Of a stretch of DNA of 64,000 bases, positions 27,961 through 37,447 are shown piece by piece. The number at the start of each line of letters is the position of its first letter. The first letter of the stretch is position 1. This DNA is from Allobosea psychrotolerans. GTDB taxonomy: Bacteria; Pseudomonadota; Alphaproteobacteria; Rhizobiales; Beijerinckiaceae. The notes under the pieces were generated by a model. That model was not told the DNA's origin. It saw only the letters and a list, made by a program, of their open reading frames with translations, and searched no databases. The position numbers and the translations under genes are program-made. Location of the stretch: assembly GCF_002917105.1 (NCBI RefSeq), contig NZ_PQFZ01000009.1, positions 124,001 through 188,000 of the forward strand, read 5' to 3'.

Positions 27961-28971
27961 CTATGGCCGCCCGGCCGGCACGCCGGCGCGGATCTTCTTC
28001 GAAAACTCCGGATCGTCGAGCGACAGCGTCCGCGCCCGCTCGCTGATCCGCCCCTGCCGGACCAGCTCGTCGAGCGGGATGTCTGTCCTGACCGCGCCGA
28101 TGCGCTGGAGATAGCCCGGCAGATAACCCGACAGCAGCACGCGCGGGTCGAGCGGCAGCGAGAAGGTCCAGCCGGGCGCGACAGAGCCGACGAGATGGTA
28201 GACCACCGTCGTGCAATTCGTCGTCAGCGTATTGTACCAGCGCGGCGTCGCCGCCAGCCGGTTGACGTCGGCGATATAGGCCATGAGCACGTCGCGCGCC
28301 TGGGCAGGCGTGGCGGCGAGCCGGAACAGGCGGACATCCTCCTGGCGGGCATGGCTGCGCAGGCCGACGATGTCGCGCTCGTCGGCGGCGACATAAGCCA
28401 TCTCATAGGTGCGGAAGAAGCCGGCGAGCGAGGACCACTCCTCGCCCTTCTCGCGCCTGACCTCGATCGAGAAGGTCAGCGGCACCGAATCCTTGAAGGT
28501 GAAGCTGACCAGGAGATGGGCGATCGCCTCGCCCGACCAATAGGACAGGAACAGGTCCGCGCCCTCGATCCCGGTCAGGTCGTAGCTGCGCGTCTCCCAG
28601 CGCTGGTCGTAATCAGCCTCCGTGCGCCAGCGGAAATCGCGCAGATTGCCGACGGTGATCGTCTCGCCCTCGCGCGTGACCTGCGGCAGCTTGGCGAGTT
28701 CGGGAATCCAGTCCCGGTCGTGCGACGCCGCCATGCCGTTCCACCAGCCGAGCAGGCCGAGAAACAGCACCGCGAAGGAGAGCGGCAGTCGCGCCGTGCC
28801 GGTCCAGATCCCGACCGCGCCAGCAAGACCTGCGAGGCCGAAGCCGATGGCCGCCAGCGTCGCGATCGTACCGGTCAGGCGAAAGAGCAGGAGGCCGCAG
28901 CCCCATGCCGTCGCACTGAGGACGATCAGGGTGGTCAGGAGTTGGACAGTGACAAGAAGAAGGCGGCTCAT
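27961..28971 (-). CDS. DUF4105 (Lnb-type periplasmic domain) membrane protein
   Basis: Inner-membrane protein of 336 residues with three hydrophobic segments near residues 4-23, 36-55 and 63-80. A periplasmic or external DUF4105 domain follows. The conserved NlpC/P60-like Cys is in WYNTLTTNCTTVVYHLV near residue 254, and SGEAIAHLLVSF contains a conserved His. Family knowledge: DUF4105 is the N-terminal domain of the lipoprotein transacylase Lnb, so an acyl-transfer or peptidase-like reaction is possible but unproven here. It lies between enoyl-CoA hydratase and pckA. Confidence 0.82.
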   Translation of the reverse strand: MSRLLLVTVQLLTTLIVLSATAWGCGLLLFRLTGTIATLAAIGFGLAGLAGAVGIWTGTARLPLSFAVLFLGLLGWWNGMAASHDRDWIPELAKLPQVTREGETITVGNLRDFRWRTEADYDQRWETRSYDLTGIEGADLFLSYWSGEAIAHLLVSFTFKDSVPLTFSIEVRREKGEEWSSLAGFFRTYEMAYVAADERDIVGLRSHARQEDVRLFRLAATPAQARDVLMAYIADVNRLAATPRWYNTLTTNCTTVVYHLVGSVAPGWTFSLPLDPRVLLSGYLPGYLQRIGAVRTDIPLDELVRQGRISERARTLSLDDPEFSKKIRAGVPAGRP

Positions 28972-29008
28972 CGCCGCCTTCTCCTATCACAGCTGGAGCG
29001 GGAAGCGC

Positions 29009-30619
<1,611 letters not shown>

Positions 30620-30660
30620 TGGGACACTCCCGAGGCATGCCATTCAAGGCAAAAACGCAT

Positions 30661-30803
30661 TTTAAAGATACGCGAACAGAGGTCGTCGCGCAGACGAGGC
30701 AGGCTTTAAAGATTTAAGTGGCAGGCTCTTTAGGCCTATGATGACGCCGGCTCAACCCGCCGAAAAGGCCTTCACCCGAAGAAAATCTTTTAAATCGTTT
30801 AAA
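30661..30803. promoter_or_regulatory. TTTAAA-containing elements upstream of pckA
   Basis: Three related A/T motifs stand in GC-rich DNA: TTTAAAGAT at 30661, CTTTAAAGATTTAAG at 30704-30718, and TTTAAATCGTTTAAA at 30789-30803. The last is symmetrical at 14 of 15 positions apart from the centre. They lie 42-185 bp before the pckA start. A LacI-family repressor such as PckR is the natural candidate binder; this is inference. Confidence 0.5.
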
Positions 30804-30826
30804 TGATCCGATGTGGTAAACCCCGT

Positions 30827-31693
30827 TCAAGCCCGGTGAATGTCCGGAAGATGCTGGCGGGCCTGCGCGGCCAGTTCCGCCAGCGTCTTTCGCAAGCTCG
30901 CCGGGCTATCCACGCAAGCGGGAAAGCCGAGCCGCAGCACGGCATCGCCGAGCGCAAGATCGAGCCCGTCCGGATCGAGCCCCGTCGCGCGCCAGGCCCC
31001 GTCGCGCGCTCCGAGCAGTACCCGCGCATAGAGCCTGAGCGCATCGGCATGGTCGGCATTCATATGCGCGACCGCGCCCTCCTCGATCTCGGCCAGGGCC
31101 TGCGCCCGGGTCGGTTCGCTCAGGATATCCGCGGGCCCCAACTCATAGGCCTTGCCGAAGCCGCCATTCAGGCTTGCAGCCTCGATACCGAGGGCAAAGA
31201 ACGAGAAATCGCCGAAATCGGCATAAAGTGCGGCCTTGGGCTGGCGCGCCAGGAAGCGGCGGCGGATGCGCAGGCCTTCCTCCGTCTCGCGCGCGATGCG
31301 CCGTGCCCTGAGCTTGAGCGTGATGCGGGCATGGGCCAGCGGATCGCCCTTGCCGCCCGGCGCGATCAGGAGTGAGGCGCGCGGATCGGCGATCAGGTTG
31401 CCGGTATGGGCCGCGAGCGCCGAGACCAGGATCAATGGCGTGCCGTCGCTGTCGGTGGCAAGGCTCGTCAGCGTGGCAGTCGGGTGGCCGTCCTGACCCA
31501 AGGTCGCGAGCGAGCCGAAGCGCGCGCTACGCAAGAGATGTCGCGCCAATCCGCGCGCCGTCTCATCGGTCGGCCGGATTGGATTGGTTCGGGCAGGGTT
31601 CCCGCTTGGCTGGGCGGGCTCGTTACTCGACCTGACTGGGTCTTGATTCGAGCTGACGGCGTCTTCATTCCGCCTGACGGGATCTCGCACCAC
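30827..31693 (-). CDS. HugZ-like FMN-binding heme/pyridoxamine-oxidase-fold protein
   Basis: Split-barrel FMN/heme-binding protein of up to 288 residues. LLRSARFGSLATLGQDGHPT begins the pyridoxamine 5'-phosphate oxidase-like domain near residue 53. The C-terminal DUF2470 domain has VAHMNADHADALRLYARVLL. HugZ homologues degrade heme, but many relatives are uncharacterised. The first 40 residues are low complexity with about three imperfect 7-residue units (RDPVRRN, EDAVSSN, QDPVRSS), so the true start may be further in. It lies between pckA and the divergent chvI. Confidence 0.82.
   Translation of the reverse strand: MVRDPVRRNEDAVSSNQDPVRSSNEPAQPSGNPARTNPIRPTDETARGLARHLLRSARFGSLATLGQDGHPTATLTSLATDSDGTPLILVSALAAHTGNLIADPRASLLIAPGGKGDPLAHARITLKLRARRIARETEEGLRIRRRFLARQPKAALYADFGDFSFFALGIEAASLNGGFGKAYELGPADILSEPTRAQALAEIEEGAVAHMNADHADALRLYARVLLGARDGAWRATGLDPDGLDLALGDAVLRLGFPACVDSPASLRKTLAELAAQARQHLPDIHRA
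31627..31689. repeat. Three imperfect 21-bp tandem repeats at the 5' end of the HugZ-like gene
   Basis: Units TCGACCTGACTGGGTCTTGA(T), TCGAGCTGACGGCGTCTTCA(T) and TCCGCCTGACGGGATCTCGC(A) occupy 31627-31647, 31648-31668 and 31669-31689. In frame they encode seven-residue units. Confidence 0.7.
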
Positions 31694-31833
31694 GGAACCT
31701 CTTTGCCTTTCCGGCCTTATTCTGATGACGGTAGCGGAACTGTCACGCCATCGCTAGATTGCAGCCACGGTTTGGCCGCTCTCTCGCGAGAGTGGACCCA
31801 TTTATTGCAACGCGGCCAAGAGACGTAAAACTT

Positions 31834-32535
31834 ATGCCAACAATTGCGCTGGTCGATGACGACCGCAACATCCTGACTTCGGTGTCCATCGCGCTCGAAG
31901 CCGAGGGCTACCGGATCATGACCTATACCGACGGCGCCTCGGCGCTCGACGGCCTGAAGCAGAACCCACCGGACCTGGCGATCTTCGACATCAAGATGCC
32001 GCGCATGGACGGGATGGAGCTGCTGCGCCGCTTGCGCCAGAAGTCCGATCTGCCGGTGATCTTCCTGACCTCGAAGGACGAGGAGATCGACGAGCTCTTC
32101 GGGCTGAAGATGGGCGCGGACGACTTCATCCGCAAACCCTTCTCGCAGCGGCTCCTGGTCGAGCGCGTCAAGGCGATCCTGCGCCGCGCCGGCGCCAAGG
32201 ATGTCGGCGCGCCGGCCCGCCCCGAGGACGCCAAGGCGCTTGAGCGCGGCCTGCTGCGCATGGACCCGGAGCGCCACACCTGCACCTGGAAGAACGAGCC
32301 GGTGACGCTGACCGTGACCGAGTTCCTGATCCTGCAATCGCTGGCGCAGCGCCCGGGCGTGGTGAAGAGCCGCAACGCCCTGATGGACGCGGCCTATGAC
32401 GACGAGGTCTATGTCGACGACCGCACCATCGACAGCCACATCAAGCGCCTGCGCAAGAAATTCAATCAGGTCGATGTCGATTTCGATATGATCGAGACCT
32501 TGTATGGCGTCGGTTATCGCTTCAAGGAAAGCTGA
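31834..32535 (+). CDS. chvI: Response regulator ChvI
   Basis: OmpR/PhoB-family regulator, 233 residues from ATG 31834 ([12 protein letters not shown]). The phospho-acceptor is D52 in [12 protein letters not shown], and the switch lysine is in [11 protein letters not shown]. The winged-helix C terminus has [20 protein letters not shown] and [10 protein letters not shown]. In rhizobia ChvI with ChvG and periplasmic ExoR controls the acid/host envelope response. It is followed by chvG, and divergent from the HugZ-like gene. An upstream in-frame extension to 31759 is not conserved. Confidence 0.96.
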   Translation: MPTIALVDDDRNILTSVSIALEAEGYRIMTYTDGASALDGLKQNPPDLAIFDIKMPRMDGMELLRRLRQKSDLPVIFLTSKDEEIDELFGLKMGADDFIRKPFSQRLLVERVKAILRRAGAKDVGAPARPEDAKALERGLLRMDPERHTCTWKNEPVTLTVTEFLILQSLAQRPGVVKSRNALMDAAYDDEVYVDDRTIDSHIKRLRKKFNQVDVDFDMIETLYGVGYRFKES

Positions 32536-32736
32536 GCATCGGGGGACGGGTTTCAGCACTCATCCCGGAGAACCGCGAAGCGGCGTCTCGACCGATGCGC
32601 CACTTCGCAGCGGCAGCGCATACTGAACCGTCCCTCGCGGCGCGTTTCCCCCGAAACGCTATCCGGGGTGAAGGCCTTGGACCAGAGGCTGTTATGGACT
32701 GTCGGCTGCTCAGGAAATGCAGGGCGCTTGAGGCCT

Positions 32737-34536
32737 ATGGCGACGGTCGATGACGAACGCAGGATTGTGATCCGCACGCAGCGCTTCGCGCCAATGCTGC
32801 GCAAGCGTCTGGCCGTGTTCGGCCGGCGCAGCCTGCGCGCCATCTCCTCGCGCGCCGCCTCCAGCCTGACGCGGCGCATCGTCGTCCTCAACCTGGCAGG
32901 GCTCGTCGCGCTGCTGCTCGGCTTCCTCTATCTCAACCAGTTCCGCGAGGGGCTGATCGAATCGCGGGTGCAGAGCCTGCTGACGCAAGGCGAGATCATC
33001 GCCGGCGCGATCTCGGCCTCGGCGACGGTCGAGACCGACACCATCACCATCGACCCCGACAAGCTGCTCCAATTGCAGGCCGGCGAGAGCGCCGGCATCG
33101 CCGAGGACCCGCTCGATTTCTCGATCAACCCCGAAAAGGTCGCGCCGCTGCTGCGGCGGCTGGTGACGCCGACCAAGACGCGGGCGCGGGTCTATGACAA
33201 GGACGGGCTGCTGACGCTGGATTCGCGCAATCTCTATTCGCGCGGCGACGTGCTCCGGCTCGATCTGCCGCGCGTGGGCGAGCCCGACGAGACGCCCTTG
33301 CTGGAGCGCACCTGGAACATGCTGCGCAACCGGCTCGGCCGGGCCGACGTTCCCACCTATGACGATTTCGAGAACGCCAACGGCAAGTCCTATCCCGAGG
33401 TGGCGCGCGCGCTGAACGGCACCCCGGCCAGCGTCGTGCGCGTCAACACGCGCGGGCAGACCATCGTCTCCGTCGCTGTGCCGGTACAGCGCTTCCGTGC
33501 GCTGAAGGGCGTGCTGCTGCTCTCGACGCAGGGCGGCGACATCGACGCCATCATCGCCTCCGAGCGCTACGCGATTCTCCAGGTCTTCACCGTGGCCGCC
33601 GGCGTGATGATCGTGCTCTCGGTGCTGCTCGCCGGCACCATCGCGGAGCCGATCCGCAAGCTCGCCGAGGCGGCGCAGCGCGTCCGCAAGGGTGTCAAAT
33701 CGCGCGAGCAGATCCCCGATTTCGCCGGCCGGCACGACGAGATCGGCCATCTCTCGGGCTCGCTGCGGGAGATGACCAAGGCGCTCTACAGCCGGATCGA
33801 GGCGATCGAGAGTTTTGCCGCCGATGTCGCCCATGAACTGAAGAACCCGCTGACCTCGCTGCGCAGCGCCGTCGAGACGCTGCCTCGCGCCAAATCCAAC
33901 GAGTCGCGCGGCCGGCTGCTCGCTGTGATCCAGCATGACGTGCGCCGGCTCGACCGCCTGATCTCGGACATTTCCGACGCCTCGCGGCTCGACGCCGAAC
34001 TCGCCCGCAACGACGCCGCCCCGGTCGATATCGGGCAGGTCCTCGATGCCGTCGTCTCCGTGCAGAACGAGACCCGCCATGAGGGGCGCGCCGGCATCGA
34101 GCTCAAGATCGAGCGGCGCGGCCAGCGGCCGGGCGGGCGCGACGGCTTCCTGGTGATGGGCCATGATTCACGGCTGGGCCAGGTTCTCGTCAACCTGATC
34201 GACAATGCCCGCTCCTTCTCGCCGCCCGACAAGCCGGTGCGCGTCACGCTGTCGCGCGAAGGGGCCGACGTGCTGATCACCGTCGAGGATGACGGCCCCG
34301 GCATCGAGCCGCATGCGCTGGAGCGCGTCTTCGAGCGCTTCTACACCGACCGGCCCAATGAGGGCTTCGGCCAGAATTCTGGCCTGGGTCTTTCGATCTC
34401 GCGCCAGATCGTCGAGGCTCATCGCGGCTCGATCCGGGCCGAGAACCGCCTCGGCCCGGCCGATGGGGACGGCGAACAGCCGCGCATCGGCGCCCGCTTC
34501 ATCGTCCGGCTGCCGGCCGTGCCGCTGGCTTCCTGA
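32737..34536 (+). CDS. chvG: Sensor histidine kinase ChvG
   Basis: Inner-membrane sensor kinase, 599 residues from ATG 32737. Two transmembrane helices flank a periplasmic sensor: IVVLNLAGLVALLLGFLYLN near residue 48, and FTVAAGVMIVLSVLLAG near residue 285. A HAMP domain follows, then the H-box AADVAHELKNPLTSLRSAVE with phospho-His366. The N box is LVNLIDNARSFSPP, then DDGPGIEPH and SGLGLSISRQIVEAH. It lies 201 bp after chvI and 5 bp before hprK. Confidence 0.95.
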   Translation: MATVDDERRIVIRTQRFAPMLRKRLAVFGRRSLRAISSRAASSLTRRIVVLNLAGLVALLLGFLYLNQFREGLIESRVQSLLTQGEIIAGAISASATVETDTITIDPDKLLQLQAGESAGIAEDPLDFSINPEKVAPLLRRLVTPTKTRARVYDKDGLLTLDSRNLYSRGDVLRLDLPRVGEPDETPLLERTWNMLRNRLGRADVPTYDDFENANGKSYPEVARALNGTPASVVRVNTRGQTIVSVAVPVQRFRALKGVLLLSTQGGDIDAIIASERYAILQVFTVAAGVMIVLSVLLAGTIAEPIRKLAEAAQRVRKGVKSREQIPDFAGRHDEIGHLSGSLREMTKALYSRIEAIESFAADVAHELKNPLTSLRSAVETLPRAKSNESRGRLLAVIQHDVRRLDRLISDISDASRLDAELARNDAAPVDIGQVLDAVVSVQNETRHEGRAGIELKIERRGQRPGGRDGFLVMGHDSRLGQVLVNLIDNARSFSPPDKPVRVTLSREGADVLITVEDDGPGIEPHALERVFERFYTDRPNEGFGQNSGLGLSISRQIVEAHRGSIRAENRLGPADGDGEQPRIGARFIVRLPAVPLAS

Positions 34537-34541
34537 CGCAG

Positions 34542-35003
34542 ATGAACGCGACGAGCGCGCAGTCCAGCCGCATCCATGCCAGCACCGTCGCGATCGGCGA
34601 GGCCGGCATTCTCATCCGCGGCCCGTCCGGTTCAGGCAAATCGACGCTGGCGCTGGCGCTGATTGCGGCCGCGACGCAAGCGGGATCCTTCGCCAGGCTG
34701 GTGGCCGACGATCGCACCGAGATCGCCAGCCAGGCCGGGCGCCTGCTCGCCCGCCCGGTCGCGCCGCTGGAAGGGCTCGTCGAGCGGCGCGGACTCGGCC
34801 TGACGCCGGAGCCCCATCTGCCGGCGGTCCAGGTCCGGCTGATCGTCGATCTGCTCGCGGAGGAGCCGGCGCGCATGCCCGAACCGGAGGATCTGGTCGA
34901 CCGCCTGGCGGGCATCGACCTGCCGCGCCTGAGGCTGGCGGGCCGTCCCGGCGACGAAAGGCTAGTCCTGGCGGCCTTAAAATTGTTTCTTGATCAGCCT
35001 TAA
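34542..35003 (+). CDS. hprK: HPr kinase/phosphorylase, short alphaproteobacterial form
   Basis: Phosphorylates or dephosphorylates Ser of HPr. At 153 residues it lacks the N-terminal domain of Gram-positive HprK, as is usual in alphaproteobacteria. Walker A is GPSGSGKST (27-35). LVADDRTEIAS carries the catalytic acidic pair, and VERRGLGL is the family's RG-rich segment. It starts 5 bp after chvG and continues towards EIIA and HPr, a conserved order linking ChvG/ChvI and the regulatory PTS. Confidence 0.94.
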   Translation: MNATSAQSSRIHASTVAIGEAGILIRGPSGSGKSTLALALIAAATQAGSFARLVADDRTEIASQAGRLLARPVAPLEGLVERRGLGLTPEPHLPAVQVRLIVDLLAEEPARMPEPEDLVDRLAGIDLPRLRLAGRPGDERLVLAALKLFLDQP

Positions 35004-35113
35004 GTCGGGATTTCGACAAGTTTTAAGCGCGCCGGCTTGCGCATATCTCGCACCTGCCGCATAAACCGCGACCTTGTCCGGGCGCCACGCGCGCTCTCCA
35101 GGCGCCATAGTGA

Positions 35114-35515
35114 ATGATCGGACTCGTCCTCGTGACGCATGGGCATTTGGCGACGGAATTCCGCGCCGCGCTCGAACACGTCGTCGGCCCCCAGAAAAAC
35201 CTCGCCACCATCGCCATCGCCCCCGATGACGACATGGAGGGTCGACGCCGCGACATCATCGCAGCCGTCGAGGAGGTCGAGACCGGCCGGGGCGTCATCG
35301 TGCTGACCGACATGTTCGGCGGCACGCCCTCGAATCTCGCCATCTCGGTGATGGAGCCCGGCCGCATCGACGTCGTCGCCGGCGTCAACCTGCCGATGCT
35401 GATCAAGCTCGCCAGCGTGCGCGAGGAAAAGAGCCTCGACGAGGCCGTGACCAGCGCGCAGGATGCCGGACGGAAATACATCACCGTCGCCAGCCGCGTC
35501 CTGGCCGGCAAATAG
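35114..35515 (+). CDS. PTS EIIA component, mannose/sorbose type (regulatory)
   Basis: 133-residue EIIA-Man domain. The phospho-acceptor is His9 in LVLVTHGHLATEF, and LTDMFGGTPSNLAI is the diagnostic second motif. No EIIB/C/D transporter genes are nearby, so it is the regulatory EIIA of the alphaproteobacterial PTS (ManX type). It would take phosphate from HPr and signal carbon or nitrogen state. Follows hprK by 110 bp and precedes the HPr gene by 11 bp. Confidence 0.94.
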   Translation: MIGLVLVTHGHLATEFRAALEHVVGPQKNLATIAIAPDDDMEGRRRDIIAAVEEVETGRGVIVLTDMFGGTPSNLAISVMEPGRIDVVAGVNLPMLIKLASVREEKSLDEAVTSAQDAGRKYITVASRVLAGK

Positions 35516-35526
35516 GCGCTGACCCG

Positions 35527-35874
35527 ATGAAGACGAGCAGTCAGGTGGATGAGCGGCAAGACGACGAGGATTGCGACTGCCCCGAGCCCGTGATCCCGAC
35601 CGGTTCGCTCTATTGCGAATTGCCGATCGTCAACAAGAAGGGGCTGCACGCCCGTGCCACGGCGAAATTCGTGCAATGCGCCTCGAATTTCGACGCCGAC
35701 ATCACCGTGACCCGCTGCGGCGAGACGGTCGGCGCGACCTCGATCATGGGCATCCTGACGCTGGGAGCCGGCATCGGCTCGACCATCACCGTGGTGGCGA
35801 AAGGGCGCGAGGCGAAAGAGGCTCTGCAGGCGCTGGAAGCGCTGGTCGCCGACAAGTTCGGCGAGGGCGAGTAG
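35527..35874 (+). CDS. HPr family phosphocarrier protein
   Basis: 115-residue HPr. The EI-dependent site is His41 in NKKGLHARATAKFV, and the HprK site is Ser72 in GATSIMGILTLGAG. It has an acidic N-terminal tail of about 26 residues (with DCDCPE) longer than typical HPr; no closer ATG is seen, though a GTG at codon 22 exists. With HprK and EIIA next to ChvG/ChvI it forms the incomplete regulatory PTS; EI is not in this window. It ends 7 bp from the convergent amidohydrolase gene. Confidence 0.94.
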   Translation: MKTSSQVDERQDDEDCDCPEPVIPTGSLYCELPIVNKKGLHARATAKFVQCASNFDADITVTRCGETVGATSIMGILTLGAGIGSTITVVAKGREAKEALQALEALVADKFGEGE

Positions 35875-35881
35875 TTCGCCA

Positions 35882-37231
35882 TCAATCGATCGGCCTTGCC
35901 TGGGCGGAGCGAGGCATCGTCATCGCGCGCAGGACATTCGCCAGTACACGCGTCGCCTGCATGAAATCGACGATCTCCATCGCCTCGGCCGGATTGTGGC
36001 TGCCCTTGTCGTTGCGCACGAAGATCATTGCGGCCGGGATACCGGCATCGGCAAAATCCTGGGCGTCGTGCCCGCCGCCGCTCGCCATGGTCAGGAACGG
36101 GATCGACAATCCGCTCGCGCTGGCCTGAAGCGCCGCGACCAGCCCGGCATCCATCAAGGCGGGCGTCGCCCGGTCGACCGGGTCGAGCTCGAAGGAGACG
36201 CCGCGCCGGGCCTCGATGTCACGGGCGCTCGCGCGCAGAAACGCTTCCATGCCGTCCAGCACCGCCACGTCCTGGCTGCGGATGTCGATCGCGAAATCGA
36301 CCTGCCCCGGTACCTTGGTGATCGAGTGCAGTTCCGCCTCGGTCGAGAATTTCCCGACCGTGACCACGAGATCGTCTCCCGCGGCACGGCGGCGGCTCCA
36401 TTCGCTGTCCAGCGCCATGACCAGATCGGCCGTCGCGAAGACGGCGTCCTGGCGGTATTCATGGGGAACGGCCCCCGAATGCGAGTAGGCGCCGAGTGCC
36501 CTTGCACTGCGGGCGCGATAGGCGCCGCGGATGCCGGTGACGATGCCGACGGGAAGGCCGCGCTTCTCCAGAATCGGCCCCTGCTCGATATGCAGTTCGA
36601 TATAGCCCGCGATAGCGGCCGGGTTCAGGAGCGGCGGCCCGGCCTCGATGCGGGCCGCATCGAAACCGGCCTCGTTCATCATCGCGCGCAGCGAACGGCC
36701 GGTCGCGACATGGATCGCGCTGTCGAGTTCGCCCTCCCAGAGCAGGCCCAGCGCGGCGCGGCTGCCGAAATGGCCGCCATGGCGCCCGACGAACCAGGCG
36801 CTGCTCTCCTCCGCCCTGAACGCCATCAGGACGATGTCGCAATCCGGCTGGAGCCCGGCGTCGATCATGGCCGCTACCGCGACCAATCCCGCGATGACTC
36901 CGGCCGCTCCGTCGAAGTTGCCGCCCTGGCGCACCGAATCGAGATGCGAACCGGTGATCCAGGCCGGACGCTCCGGATGCCTGCCGGGGAACCGCGCCGA
37001 GAGATTGCCCGCCGCATCGACCGAGACCGCAAGGCCGAGCCCCCGCGCCAGATCGGCGATCAGATCATGCGCTGCCTGTTCGCCCGCCATGTAGGAGGTT
37101 CGGGTCACGCCCGGCCCGTCGAGGCTCAAGGCGCGCAGGGCATCAAGGATCGAGACGGTGAAGGCCTCGCGGGCGATGACGGCGGCGTCGAGCAGGCGGC
37201 AAGGCTGAAAGGCAGCGGCGTTGGCGGACAA
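35882..37231 (-). CDS. Zn-dependent hydantoinase/carbamoylase family amidohydrolase (M20)
   Basis: Predicted N-carbamoyl-L-amino acid or allantoate amidohydrolase, 449 residues. Metal ligands sit in TGSHLDSVRQGGNFDGAAGV (His, Asp) and AFRAEESSAWFVG (Glu), and near the end in SGGGHDAQDFADAGIPAAMIF. IELHIEQGPILE is the family substrate region. TTG at 37231 is preferred because GGAGA lies five bases before it; an in-frame ATG at 37324 would overlap the ahcY regulatory dyad. Exact substrate (ureide or carbamoyl amino acid) cannot be fixed. It is divergent from ahcY. Confidence 0.85.
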   Translation of the reverse strand: MSANAAAFQPCRLLDAAVIAREAFTVSILDALRALSLDGPGVTRTSYMAGEQAAHDLIADLARGLGLAVSVDAAGNLSARFPGRHPERPAWITGSHLDSVRQGGNFDGAAGVIAGLVAVAAMIDAGLQPDCDIVLMAFRAEESSAWFVGRHGGHFGSRAALGLLWEGELDSAIHVATGRSLRAMMNEAGFDAARIEAGPPLLNPAAIAGYIELHIEQGPILEKRGLPVGIVTGIRGAYRARSARALGAYSHSGAVPHEYRQDAVFATADLVMALDSEWSRRRAAGDDLVVTVGKFSTEAELHSITKVPGQVDFAIDIRSQDVAVLDGMEAFLRASARDIEARRGVSFELDPVDRATPALMDAGLVAALQASASGLSIPFLTMASGGGHDAQDFADAGIPAAMIFVRNDKGSHNPAEAMEIVDFMQATRVLANVLRAMTMPRSAQARPID

Positions 37232-37350
37232 GGCTGTCTCCGAAGTGGCGTCGCAGGCGGCACGCAAGATCTGCTGTCTCCTCCTAGCCCAGCAAAGTGC
37301 TGGCCAACAGGATCTGCCCCGCACTGCCGATTCTCGTCTTCGAACAGATC

Positions 37351-37378
37351 AAAGACATAAAGACATCTTTATATCTTT
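37351..37378. promoter_or_regulatory. 28-bp near-palindrome upstream of ahcY (SahR-like operator)
   Basis: Centred between 37364 and 37365, the sequence has the core ATAAAGACATCTTTAT with outer AAAG and CTTT. 24 of 28 positions are symmetrical. It lies 70 bp before the ahcY GTG. Family knowledge: SahR, an ArsR-type SAH-responsive repressor in proteobacteria, controls ahcY and methionine-cycle genes from A/T-rich palindromes like this. Assignment to SahR is inference. Confidence 0.6.
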
Positions 37379-37447
37379 GATTGCACTCCGCCGCCCGCAC
37401 TGCTAAAGACCCGCCCGTCATTCCAGAACCAGCAGTGGAGCAGCCCC

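Noticed and set aside
37379..37447. SAH or SAM riboswitch upstream of ahcY
   Set aside because: The 70-base leader is too short and lacks recognisable conserved cores; a palindromic DNA site fits better.
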